A stretch of DNA of 37,180 nucleotides from Bacteroidales bacterium Bact_07 (GTDB lineage: Bacteria > Bacteroidota > Bacteroidia > Bacteroidales > Tenuifilaceae), in assembly GCA_001603415.1 (NCBI GenBank), contig LUYY01000026.1:1-37180 (forward strand), in the 5' to 3' direction. The first letter of the stretch is position 1; each line of letters opens with the position of its first letter. The notes under the pieces are model-generated. The model saw nothing but the letters and a program-made list of their open reading frames with translations. It searched no databases and was not told where the DNA came from. A program made the position numbers and the translations under genes. This document shows positions 15,402-23,627 of the stretch, piece by piece.

Positions 15402-17804
15402 ATGTTACGAAAAACATTAGTAATTCTGCTTACATTTATAGTATATTCTCTCACAGCCCAGGATGAGGGCATAATCAAGGGGAGGGTTTCTGATAGCAAA
15501 AACAATGAACCAATTCCCTTTGCCAACGTCATAGTATTTGGTACAACCATTGGCACCACATCCGATTTCGACGGTAACTTTATTATTGCGGGGCTCCAAC
15601 CGGGTTGGGTAGAGTTGCGTGTTACCGCAATAGGCTATAAGCCTTACGTATCGGAGGCCATAATGGTAACGCGTTCAAAGAATGTTTATGTTGATATTGC
15701 TTTGGATGAGGCCCCGTTTGAAATTGAAGGTGTTGTGGTTAAAGCGTCACCTTTTCGCAGGAGCGAGGAGGCGCCCCTATCGTTGCGTCGAATTGGAATC
15801 GATGAGATTGAGCGAAACCCAGGAGGTAATCGCGATATTAGTCGTGTAATTCAGTCTCTTCCGGGTGTAGCACCTTCGCTTGCTTACCGCAACGATGTTA
15901 TTGTTCGCGGTGGTGGGCCTAACGAGAACCGTTTCTACCTCGATGGCGTTGAAATCCCAAACCTGAATCACTTTGCCACGCAGGGCTCTTCGGGTGGGCC
16001 TGTTGGCATTATCAATGTCGATTTTGTTCGGGAAGTCAATTTTTATTCTGGTGCTTTCCCCGCGTCAAAAGGGAATGCGCTTAGTTCGGTTCTCGATTTC
16101 CGTCAGGTTGAAGGAAATAGCGAGCGTTTGAAGGTAAAGGCTGCGGTTGGCGCATCGGATTTGGCACTCACCCTCGATGGCCCTTTGAGCAGGAACACAA
16201 CCATGATTTTCTCGGCCAGGCGTTCATACCTGCAATTCCTTTTCAATGCACTTGGGCTTCCGTTCCTGCCTAACTACAACGACTTTCAGTTCAAAACCAA
16301 AACCCGAATCGATGCCAAAAATGAAATTACCGTTATTGGCCTTGGTGCTAATGACGAGTTTGACCTGAACCTTAAACTGAAAAACCCCGATGAGTATCAG
16401 CGTTACATACTCGGCTATTTGCCTGTTAACACACAATGGAACTATACTTTGGGAACGGTTTACAAGCATTATGCTAAGAACGGTTACCATACCTTGGTTG
16501 TAAGCCGCAACATGTTGAACAACCGGCAGTATAAGTTTACCAACAACGATGATAATTTGCCAAAATTACTCGATTACACTTCGTGGGAGGCTGAAAATAA
16601 ATTGCGCTATGAGCGCGATTTGAGTTTAAGTAAGTTCAATGTAAACTACGGCGCTGGTTTGGAATATGCCCGTTACTATAACTCAACATTTAGGGCAAAG
16701 TTTGTGGGATCAACCTATACTCCCGATACTTATAAGACCAATCTCGATTTATTCAAGTGGAATGTTTTTGGGCAAGTGAACAGGGTTTTTCTGAATAACC
16801 TTACGGTTTCGTTAGGTCTAAGGGCCGATGCCAGCAGTTACTCTTCGGAGATGAACAACCTGTTTAAACAGGTAAGTCCCCGATTATCGCTTTCGTATAA
16901 GTTGAAGCCCAACGTTTTTCTTAATATGAACGTGGGTAGGTATTATCAACTGCCACCCTACACCGCCTTAGGGTTTGCTAACCCTGCTGGAACGCTTGTG
17001 AATAAAGCCAACGGAATAACCTATATTCAGTCCGATCACTTGATGGCCGGTTTTGAGTGGCAGCCCAATGAGGCAAGCCAGCTTACCGTTGAGGGTTTCT
17101 TGAAATTCTACGATAAGTATCCCGTGTCGCTTAACGATTCAGTAGCCATTTCAAGCAAAAGTGCCGATTATGGAACCTTTGGCGATGAACCGTTGGTTTC
17201 AACCGGCAAAGGCCGAACCTACGGCGTGGAGTTCCTTTACCGTAATAAAAAGTTACTGGGTTTTAATACTTTGTTTTCCTACACATTGGTTAGGAGCGAG
17301 ACAAGCCTTATGAATAGTACTCTTAAGCCTACTGGCAGTTGGATACCCACATCGTGGGATAACCGGCATCTGGTTACCATTACGGCTACCCGTTCGTTCA
17401 AAAAGGGTTGGGATTTTGGCTTTAAGTGGCGGTTTGTTGGTGGTCCTCCATACACACCCTACGATTTGGTTACTTCGTCGCTCATTAATGTTTGGGATGT
17501 CCAGCGTCAGCCTTCGCTCGATTATTCACGCTTTAACAGTAACCGATTATCGTCGTTCCATCAGCTCGATATTCGTGTCGATAAGTCGTATTTCTTTAAT
17601 TCGTGGATGCTCAATATCTACATTGATATTCAGAATGTTTACAATTTCCAGGGCGACAGACCGCCGCTTTATACAACTGTTTCCGACACTAATGGGAACC
17701 CCGTGGTTGACCCCAACGACTCTTCGCGTTACCTGCTTAAAAAGGTTGAGGGAAGCGGTGGTGGAACAGTATTGCCAACAATTGGAGTAATTGTAGAATT
17801 CTAA
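15402..17804 (+). CDS. TonB-dependent outer-membrane receptor with CarboxypepD_reg-like domain
   Basis: 800 residues from the ATG at 15402, which begins a good signal peptide (MLRKTLVILLTFIVYSLTAQ); the longer frame from a TTG at 15369 has no signal character. After the signal come a carboxypeptidase-regulatory-like domain (about 24-110, GTTIGTTSDFDGNFIIAGL) and a plug with RDISRVIQSLPGVAP, DVIVRGGGPNENRFYLDGVE and a conserved Pro-Asn-Asn-like segment. A 22-strand barrel ends in IGVIVEF. This plug style (PNENRFYLDGVEIPN) is found in many Bacteroidota receptors of unknown ligand. No SusD follows. Instead a DUF2271-like lipoprotein gene starts 12 bp downstream, which may be its dedicated partner. 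Confidence 0.9.
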   Translation: MLRKTLVILLTFIVYSLTAQDEGIIKGRVSDSKNNEPIPFANVIVFGTTIGTTSDFDGNFIIAGLQPGWVELRVTAIGYKPYVSEAIMVTRSKNVYVDIALDEAPFEIEGVVVKASPFRRSEEAPLSLRRIGIDEIERNPGGNRDISRVIQSLPGVAPSLAYRNDVIVRGGGPNENRFYLDGVEIPNLNHFATQGSSGGPVGIINVDFVREVNFYSGAFPASKGNALSSVLDFRQVEGNSERLKVKAAVGASDLALTLDGPLSRNTTMIFSARRSYLQFLFNALGLPFLPNYNDFQFKTKTRIDAKNEITVIGLGANDEFDLNLKLKNPDEYQRYILGYLPVNTQWNYTLGTVYKHYAKNGYHTLVVSRNMLNNRQYKFTNNDDNLPKLLDYTSWEAENKLRYERDLSLSKFNVNYGAGLEYARYYNSTFRAKFVGSTYTPDTYKTNLDLFKWNVFGQVNRVFLNNLTVSLGLRADASSYSSEMNNLFKQVSPRLSLSYKLKPNVFLNMNVGRYYQLPPYTALGFANPAGTLVNKANGITYIQSDHLMAGFEWQPNEASQLTVEGFLKFYDKYPVSLNDSVAISSKSADYGTFGDEPLVSTGKGRTYGVEFLYRNKKLLGFNTLFSYTLVRSETSLMNSTLKPTGSWIPTSWDNRHLVTITATRSFKKGWDFGFKWRFVGGPPYTPYDLVTSSLINVWDVQRQPSLDYSRFNSNRLSSFHQLDIRVDKSYFFNSWMLNIYIDIQNVYNFQGDRPPLYTTVSDTNGNPVVDPNDSSRYLLKKVEGSGGGTVLPTIGVIVEF

Positions 17805-17816
17805 AAAACAGAAAAA

Positions 17817-18542
17817 ATGAAAGTAGTAATCCTATTCATATCAACATTAGTGGGATTTATGGTATGGCAGTCGTGCAACACTACAAGCCAAACACAAACC
17901 CAAGCAGTAGTTCAGGAGCTGACAACATCGCCATTCAGCAATGGTGTTCCTGCTCAAATTATGGTAGTTGGAGGTCAAGAGTATAAATATCCCATTATGG
18001 CCATTTGGGTTGAAGATGTTAAAGGCAATTTTATTGGTACGCTATACGCATCGCAGTCCATTTCAACGGGCATTTTCCGTTATGGTGTTTACGATAAAGG
18101 CAAATGGCTGCCGGGTGAGCGTAATAGGCCAGCTGCATTGCCGCGCTGGAAAAACTTAACATCTGCTAACGCATCAAAATCTACCCAAAATATTGATGCA
18201 TTCAGCGGAGCAACCCCATCGGGTTCATTTACTCTTAAAACCATGCTTCCACCTTATATGAGTGAGTTAAAGGTTGTAATGGAAGTAAACAAGCCCTGGG
18301 ATTTCAACAATTACTGGCACAACAATCGTTTCCCGGGCGATGAGGAGTATGCCACATCGGGTCAGCCAGCTTTGATTTATGAGGCTTTGGTAAGCAGGAA
18401 TTCAACTGAAAATCGATTTTATTTCAAACCCGTTGGCCATAGTAATCCTTCCGGAGCCAATGGTGAGGTTAATCCCGATATCACTACTTTTACATCGGCA
18501 TTAAAAATTATTGATAACGCTTGGATTGAAATTGTAAAGTAA
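17817..18542 (+). CDS. DUF2271-like periplasmic lipoprotein, partner of the TonB receptor
   Basis: 241 residues. A lipoprotein signal peptide ends at the Cys of VWQSCNTT. The body resembles DUF2271 proteins: YPIMAIWVEDVKGNFIGTLY, a Trp/Arg/Pro-rich middle (GERNRPAALPRWKNL), IDAFSGATPSGSFTL, and an N-terminal-domain-like VVMEVNKPWDFNNYW. DUF2271 proteins often neighbour PepSY or flavin-transfer (ApbE) proteins, but neither is present here. It lies 12 bp after a TonB receptor gene and shares one base with the next gene (TAATG), so it is part of a three-gene unit. The assignment rests on motif style only. Function is unknown; a periplasmic ligand-handling or sensing role for the receptor is inference. 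Confidence 0.7.
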   Translation: MKVVILFISTLVGFMVWQSCNTTSQTQTQAVVQELTTSPFSNGVPAQIMVVGGQEYKYPIMAIWVEDVKGNFIGTLYASQSISTGIFRYGVYDKGKWLPGERNRPAALPRWKNLTSANASKSTQNIDAFSGATPSGSFTLKTMLPPYMSELKVVMEVNKPWDFNNYWHNNRFPGDEEYATSGQPALIYEALVSRNSTENRFYFKPVGHSNPSGANGEVNPDITTFTSALKIIDNAWIEIVK

Positions 18543-19471
18543 TGGCAAATATTGATGATAGCAAAGTTGCCGTAGTAGCCGGAGGTACTGGATTAATTGG
18601 ACGTTGGCTGATCCCTTTGCTTGTCAGCGATGGATATAGGGTAAAGCTATTAACCCGAAATCAATCTAAGGTTCAATCTTCTGGCAGTAATGTTGATGTT
18701 GTTGAATGGAGCGGAAAACCTGATGAGCGGCTTGTGTCTTTATTGGAGAATACAACGGCTGTGATTAATCTTGCAGGCTACAACATTGCAACGCTTTGGA
18801 CAAAGCAAAACCGAAAAAAAATTGTTGAAAGCCGAATACTGCCAACCCGGGCATTAGCACAAGCCGTTAATTCTTGTAAAAATCCGCCCAAGGTGTTTGT
18901 GCAGGCATCGGCAGTAGGAATATATTCATATAATAGCAGTAGCTTTTTAACTGAGAATTCCGCTGTTGGCAATGGTTTTTTACCGGCATTGGTAAATGAT
19001 TGGGAAAACGAGGCCCTTGCTTGTGCTAATGCAACTCGTGTGCTTATTATCCGAACGGGTATAGTGCTTTCCAGTAATGGTGGGTTTTTACCCAAAATTG
19101 TAAGGCCAACCCGATACTTTGTTGGTGCAATGCTGGGCGATGGAGAAAATGTTGTTCCATGGATACATATTTCGGACCATGTAAGGGCAATAAAATTCCT
19201 TATAGATAATCCAGCGGCATCAGGGGCATTTAACCTTACTGCCCCTGCTACCAATAGCTATGCTGATATTGCAAGGCAAGTGGCAGGTTTTTACCACAGG
19301 CCAATGCTTTTGCGCATTCCAAAGTTTTTGCTAAGGCTGCTGCCCGGCAATATGGCCAATGAGGTGCTCTTAGCCAATCAACCCGTTCAGCCGGAACGGT
19401 TAGTTCAGTTAGGTTTTAAGTGGAACTTTCCAACTCTTGAAAATGCCATTGTCGATTTGTTGGCTAAGTAG
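18542..19471 (+). CDS. TIGR01777-family NAD(P)-dependent epimerase-like protein
   Basis: 309 residues. The N-terminal extended SDR Rossmann fold has VVAGGTGLIGRWL (about 11-23), AVINLAGYNI, and QASAVGIY, where the usual catalytic Tyr lies at the motif end and a Lys is not obvious. The C-terminal DUF1731 domain is recognisable by PKFLLRLLPGNMANEVL and VQPERLVQLGFKW. The family is named after cell-division-related YfcH/SulA-like proteins, and its reaction is unknown. It overlaps the upstream lipoprotein gene by one base and is probably the last gene of that unit. FtsE follows 45 bp later. Confidence 0.9.
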   Translation: MANIDDSKVAVVAGGTGLIGRWLIPLLVSDGYRVKLLTRNQSKVQSSGSNVDVVEWSGKPDERLVSLLENTTAVINLAGYNIATLWTKQNRKKIVESRILPTRALAQAVNSCKNPPKVFVQASAVGIYSYNSSSFLTENSAVGNGFLPALVNDWENEALACANATRVLIIRTGIVLSSNGGFLPKIVRPTRYFVGAMLGDGENVVPWIHISDHVRAIKFLIDNPAASGAFNLTAPATNSYADIARQVAGFYHRPMLLRIPKFLLRLLPGNMANEVLLANQPVQPERLVQLGFKWNFPTLENAIVDLLAK

Positions 19472-19516
19472 ATTGTTTTTTTCTTACCTTAGCATTTTGA
19501 AACATTTCGGCAATAT

Positions 19517-20224
19517 ATGGATAATTTTACTGTTGATATTCGCTCAGCTAACATTTATCAGGAAGATAACCTGGTGCTATCCGATGTTAACTTTTCGCTT
19601 GGCAAGGGCCAATTTGTCTATTTGATTGGTAGGGTTGGAAGCGGGAAAACGAGTTTAATTAAAACCATAACAGCCGAAATTCCGCTGAAAGAGGGCGAAG
19701 CATTTGTATGCGGGTTTAATTTGAAAAAGTTGAAACGCAATCAGGTTCCAAAGCTACGCCGGAAAATCGGCGTTGTGTTTCAGGATTTTCAGTTGCTAAG
19801 CGATAGAAGCGTTTACGATAACCTGCTTTTTGTTTTAAAAGCAACCGGATGGAATGACAAATCAGCCATTAAGCAACGTATAGCCGAAGTTCTCGATATG
19901 GTGGAGTTAAAGTTTAAGGATTACAAGATGCCCCATCAGTTATCCGGAGGCGAACAGCAGCGTGTGGTTATTGCTAGGGCACTACTTAATAACCCCGAAT
20001 TGATTTTGGCCGACGAGCCAACCGGTAATCTCGACATGGAAACATCGGAAGGCATTATGCAGATACTTCATAACCTGTCAGCATCAGGAATATCAATAAT
20101 AATGGCTACCCACAATACTCAAATCATTAAGAAGTTTCCGGCTCGAACCATTAGATGCGAAAAGGGGAAAGTGGTCGAAACGGAACAAGCTGCCGAAATC
20201 GATTTTGAAAGCCTAATGGAATAG
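19517..20224 (+). CDS. ftsE: FtsE-like ABC-transporter ATPase
   Basis: 235 residues. Walker A is GRVGSGKT (38-45), the Q-loop is in VVFQDFQLL, the ABC signature is LSGGEQQRV (about 138-146), Walker B is [10 protein letters not shown], and the switch His is in ATHN. The sequence pattern ([19 protein letters not shown]) is that of FtsE, the cytoplasmic ATPase that works with FtsX to activate envelope hydrolases during cell division. No ftsX is adjacent, as often seen in Bacteroidota. It ends 3 bp from the convergent acetyltransferase gene, leaving no room for a dedicated terminator. A poor promoter-like TACCTTAG is at 19485-19492. Confidence 0.9.
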   Translation: MDNFTVDIRSANIYQEDNLVLSDVNFSLGKGQFVYLIGRVGSGKTSLIKTITAEIPLKEGEAFVCGFNLKKLKRNQVPKLRRKIGVVFQDFQLLSDRSVYDNLLFVLKATGWNDKSAIKQRIAEVLDMVELKFKDYKMPHQLSGGEQQRVVIARALLNNPELILADEPTGNLDMETSEGIMQILHNLSASGISIIMATHNTQIIKKFPARTIRCEKGKVVETEQAAEIDFESLME

Positions 20225-20227
20225 TTC

Positions 20228-21316
20228 TTAAATAAAGGCGCAATCGCCATCGCCATCCATCAAATCAAAGTTTTCCCCTATTAAATCAAGCATGCTGTCG
20301 GCTACTAGGTATTTGCGGACTCGCTTCTTGCTGAAAAAGTAGTAATGCCTGAGGTTAAGCATGGCATCTACAATTTTTGGGTTGTAGATGTTGATGAACG
20401 ATGCTTTAGCCTTTGATGCATGTAGGAGTATTACTTTGGCCATTACATCTTCGGATCCACTTTCAAACCAATAGTAGGGAACTGTAAAACGCGTATTGCT
20501 GTGCTGCATGAGCAAAACGCCTATCAGTTCATCATCTTTAAATACCTTTACCAAATAGTAAGCCGATGCTGGTATTACCGATGCAAAGAAAAACTTTTGA
20601 GCCGCACGGTCGGGTAAAAGGCCATTTATTAACCATGGATATCGGATAATCCAGTTAAACTCATTTGCACCTCGTTTGGTTAGAGTTTTTTCTGTTTCCA
20701 AGGTAAGTTTCTGAATAATCTCCTCATCGGGTCTGCTAAAATATTCTAATTCAACTTCTTTGGGAAGGTTTAGAAATTTACGGGTCAGGTTTGAGTAGTT
20801 AAATAGGTTTATGGCCTTTTCGCCCAAATAGTTAAATGGGTTGCTGTGTTTGCAGCAGTTGTAGGAACTTAGAAGTGTTTTCCGCAAGTAAAACCTTCGA
20901 CCTACGATTTCCTTGGCAGTTTTAAAGGTTTTGGTCTTCTCAAAAACTGTTTCGGTGATTTTTGAAAAATTTGTTGCCATAAGCATCCCTTTCCAGTCGG
21001 CCACCACTGTGTCGATAAGTTTTGTGGCAATGCCTTGCCTGCGAAAATTTGGATGAACCCATGCACCGCTAATCCATGCAAATGGAATGGGTTGGTTGTT
21101 GACAAATGCTATATCGGGCAATACCGTTAGGTATGCAATAAGTTTTTCGTTCCAGTGGGCTTGGTATAGCACATTATCGTTCGAACTTACACGCGGATTT
21201 GCCATGAACGACATCGCTCTAACCTTGCTGATAGGCAAAAATTCTTTCTCTGTCAAACCAGTATCGTCATTAAAGAGCTTGAGTTCCTTCAACGAGATTT
21301 TTGATATCGATAGCAT
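20228..21316 (-). CDS. GNAT-family acetyltransferase (possibly with two GNAT-like halves)
   Basis: 362 residues from the ATG at 21316, chosen because it gives a 4-bp gap to the upstream gene; the longer frame to 21439 would overlap it. The N-terminal half is a clear GNAT domain, with acetyl-CoA-loop motif FAWISGAWVHPNFRRQGIATKL (about 90-110) and LTVLPDIAF before it. The C-terminal half has a second, weaker GNAT-like fold (ELIGVLLMQHSNTRFTVPYYWF) and an odd acidic tail (LMDGDGDCAFI). It is the last of a deacetylase, FemAB-like, GNAT run, so it probably acts on the same glycan or amino sugar. The substrate is not known. It is convergent with ftsE, with a 3-bp gap. Confidence 0.8.
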   Translation of the reverse strand: MLSISKISLKELKLFNDDTGLTEKEFLPISKVRAMSFMANPRVSSNDNVLYQAHWNEKLIAYLTVLPDIAFVNNQPIPFAWISGAWVHPNFRRQGIATKLIDTVVADWKGMLMATNFSKITETVFEKTKTFKTAKEIVGRRFYLRKTLLSSYNCCKHSNPFNYLGEKAINLFNYSNLTRKFLNLPKEVELEYFSRPDEEIIQKLTLETEKTLTKRGANEFNWIIRYPWLINGLLPDRAAQKFFFASVIPASAYYLVKVFKDDELIGVLLMQHSNTRFTVPYYWFESGSEDVMAKVILLHASKAKASFINIYNPKIVDAMLNLRHYYFFSKKRVRKYLVADSMLDLIGENFDLMDGDGDCAFI

Positions 21317-21320
21317 ATGC

Positions 21321-22262
21321 CTATATAAGTTTAAGTTTCCGTTTAATGTTAACCAGGGCTTTACCTGCCTGTAATGTGCTCCTTTGATAATTAAGATATA
21401 TACACGGCTTAGCCCCAAAACCACTAAAAAATCTTGCAATAGATAAAATCATCGAGCCTTCAAAGTCAAGTACTTTATCCATTCCTGAATGATTTCTGAT
21501 TATCCCATCAATCAAGTAAAACATTGCGCCTTTCTTTTTGTATTCTGGCTCGGCTGCGCCTAGCAGGTAGTGTATAGTGTTGTGACTTTCGGTAAATAAC
21601 CCAATTGCTCCCACCTGATTACTACTATCAATCACCCCGGCAATGGTTGCCTTGTTATGAATAATAAGGGTTTCAATGAGTTTCTCAATAACTATAATAT
21701 CCTTTTTACCATTTACCATATAGCCGTATTGTGTATACGATTTCAAAAAATCGTTTGGGTTTAACAAGGTGGTTAGTGTAAATTCGTTGGCAATGGCCTT
21801 AAAAATATTTCTTTTGGTATTTTGATTGTAGTTTTTGAAAACTTGCTCATTATAGTTCAGCAAATCGAGCATGTATGTTTTTCGCTTTTTGGTTTGTTTA
21901 TTGTATTTATCGGTTTTGTTATGGATATTTAGGTTAATATCTATAAACCTGAATTTTGAGGGAATGCTTTCAATGAATAAGTCAACAATTTCAGGAGATA
22001 TGAATTTTGATGAGAAAAGCCCAAGTTGTTGGCAGAATAAGGGCTGAATAATATAGTTTATGCCATATTTTCGTTTTGTGGGAAGCGGGAAAAGGTAGTT
22101 GTAATCGGGTGTAACCAAAGCCCCCCAGCCCGGCGAAACCACATCGAGATACCATGTGTAAGCGTAAATATTCCCGTTAATGGCATTATCGATGCTGGTG
22201 TTCCAGCGTTTATCGTCAATCTCTTCGCGGAGTAAAAAATCTATTTTAAGATTTTCTTTCAT
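21321..22262 (-). CDS. FemAB/GNAT-like acyltransferase
   Basis: 313 residues from the ATG at 22262, overlapping the upstream deacetylase gene by 17 bp; a TTG at 22277 is the alternative. The sequence is A/T-rich and basic. Features of the FemAB-like (Acetyltransf_6) group are visible: KYGINYIIQPLFCQQLGLF near residue 65, NYNQNTKRNIFKA in the middle, and the C-terminal DFEGSMILSIARFFSGFGA motif. FemAB-like proteins transfer amino acids or acyl groups to cell-wall or polysaccharide substrates using aminoacyl-tRNA or acyl-CoA. Its translational coupling to a polysaccharide deacetylase suggests modification of the amino group exposed by that enzyme; this is inference. Confidence 0.82.
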   Translation of the reverse strand: MKENLKIDFLLREEIDDKRWNTSIDNAINGNIYAYTWYLDVVSPGWGALVTPDYNYLFPLPTKRKYGINYIIQPLFCQQLGLFSSKFISPEIVDLFIESIPSKFRFIDINLNIHNKTDKYNKQTKKRKTYMLDLLNYNEQVFKNYNQNTKRNIFKAIANEFTLTTLLNPNDFLKSYTQYGYMVNGKKDIIVIEKLIETLIIHNKATIAGVIDSSNQVGAIGLFTESHNTIHYLLGAAEPEYKKKGAMFYLIDGIIRNHSGMDKVLDFEGSMILSIARFFSGFGAKPCIYLNYQRSTLQAGKALVNIKRKLKLI

Positions 22263-23568
22263 CCTTGCACATTTCAACAGTTTTTTCGAGCAATTCCCTG
22301 AGTGTAATCCCTGTATGGTTTTCAGCCAAATAATCGATATGCCAAATGCTTACAAAATTTCCGTTTACTTTCCGAACGGTACGTACTAATCGTTTAACGA
22401 GTTCTAAGGCTTGACTGGGGTTGTGGCGGACGATATTTATGAGCGACTTATCCATCAGGGCAAAGGGAAAAACTTTAAGGTTTTTGGGTGTGTTTTCAAA
22501 TAGGTCGAAAAAAGGGTAGGGCGTGCACGTTCCTGCTCTAAAACCTGGTTTGTCGGCATATCCCATTGAGTATTCCTGGGTTATACCGGCTCTTAGAAGT
22601 GGGTAGTATGAGTAAGGAATGCTTTGTCGCAGGTAATGAAACCGCGAGGCCGAAACAGCTTGCCCCAGCATATCAACCAGTTTAGTTAACTCCTGGCGAA
22701 AGTATTCGTCGCTTAAATAGGTTTTATATGAGGGGTGAATTCCAATGGGATAACGCGACGATAGTTTGTTTACAACATTTAAGAACGATGCACTACGGGT
22801 GTTTACCTGTTTATCGTATTTACCCCAACTGCCAACGTGAATAAACCATTTGGTGGCTTCGCCGGCAGGGAGAAAAGTAAATAGTTCGTCGTATATATCA
22901 AAAGGGTCTTTTGCCTTGCTTGTGAGAACTTTAAGCCGCAGCTTGGCTTTGCTATAATCAAAGGTTAATGCCGATTTTGCAAATCCCAACGCATTCCTAA
23001 CAATACTTTTACCCTTGAATGCAAAAGCGCTATCGAGGTCAAAGGTTATTTGGCTAGTGAAATTACGCTCTTTAGAGTGCGTATTGCTAAACTTTTCCTT
23101 AATGAGTGTTCCAAGTTCGTAGGCCCATAGGTCAACAATGGGGATTTCCAGAAAACCATTCTTGTAGGCTATGCTATTGGTAAATCTATACCGCCCATGT
23201 CTGTCGGGCTTGTGGGATAGATATTCTTCGTAGCGGGTTACCATGTAAAAAGCGCCGGCTAGCAAGTCGAAGGGAATATCGGTTTTGTGATTGCCCAATG
23301 TAATTGGAAAGGCTGGCATGCCATGCCATTCGCCAATTTCCATTGGAACTTGGTTGATGGCTGTATCAAATAAGAGTGATGAGGGGCAAATGCTGATAGA
23401 CCCGGGAATGGGTTGTTTGTCGTAACTCAGAGTAGGCCCTTTATAATCCGACGCTTCGGTATAGGAACTCGATATACGGTAGGGCATACGAAGTATGTCC
23501 TTGAATATAAATCGGCAAATGTATTCCAGTCGTGGGCTTGTTTGTCGACTATATATTAGTAGTTCCAC
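22246..23568 (-). CDS. Polysaccharide deacetylase-like protein with N-terminal DUF7033-type domain
   Basis: 440 residues. It starts at a GTG (23568); an in-frame stop lies three codons upstream, and the family begins with the same LLIYSRQTSPRLEYI motif, so GTG is well supported. The N-terminal domain (about 1-170) is the one found before NodB-like deacetylases in Bacteroidota. The C-terminal part is NodB-like: FTSQITFDLDSAFAFKG carries the metal-site Asp pair, followed by YPIGIHPSYKTYLS with the His, and GITQEYSMGYADKPGFRAGT. No signal peptide is seen, so the substrate is probably cytoplasmic or at the inner membrane. It heads a three-gene run with two acyltransferases. Confidence 0.82.
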   Translation of the reverse strand: MELLIYSRQTSPRLEYICRFIFKDILRMPYRISSSYTEASDYKGPTLSYDKQPIPGSISICPSSLLFDTAINQVPMEIGEWHGMPAFPITLGNHKTDIPFDLLAGAFYMVTRYEEYLSHKPDRHGRYRFTNSIAYKNGFLEIPIVDLWAYELGTLIKEKFSNTHSKERNFTSQITFDLDSAFAFKGKSIVRNALGFAKSALTFDYSKAKLRLKVLTSKAKDPFDIYDELFTFLPAGEATKWFIHVGSWGKYDKQVNTRSASFLNVVNKLSSRYPIGIHPSYKTYLSDEYFRQELTKLVDMLGQAVSASRFHYLRQSIPYSYYPLLRAGITQEYSMGYADKPGFRAGTCTPYPFFDLFENTPKNLKVFPFALMDKSLINIVRHNPSQALELVKRLVRTVRKVNGNFVSIWHIDYLAENHTGITLRELLEKTVEMCKDERKS

Positions 23569-23627
23569 AATGCGCTATTTTGAGTGGCAATATACAAAAT
23601 GCCATTCAATTTTCATAGGTTAAATCG

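Noticed and set aside
15402-18542. SusC/SusD polysaccharide utilisation pair
   Set aside because: The gene after the receptor encodes a 241-residue DUF2271-like lipoprotein, not a helical SusD of about 500 residues, and no glycoside hydrolase is nearby.
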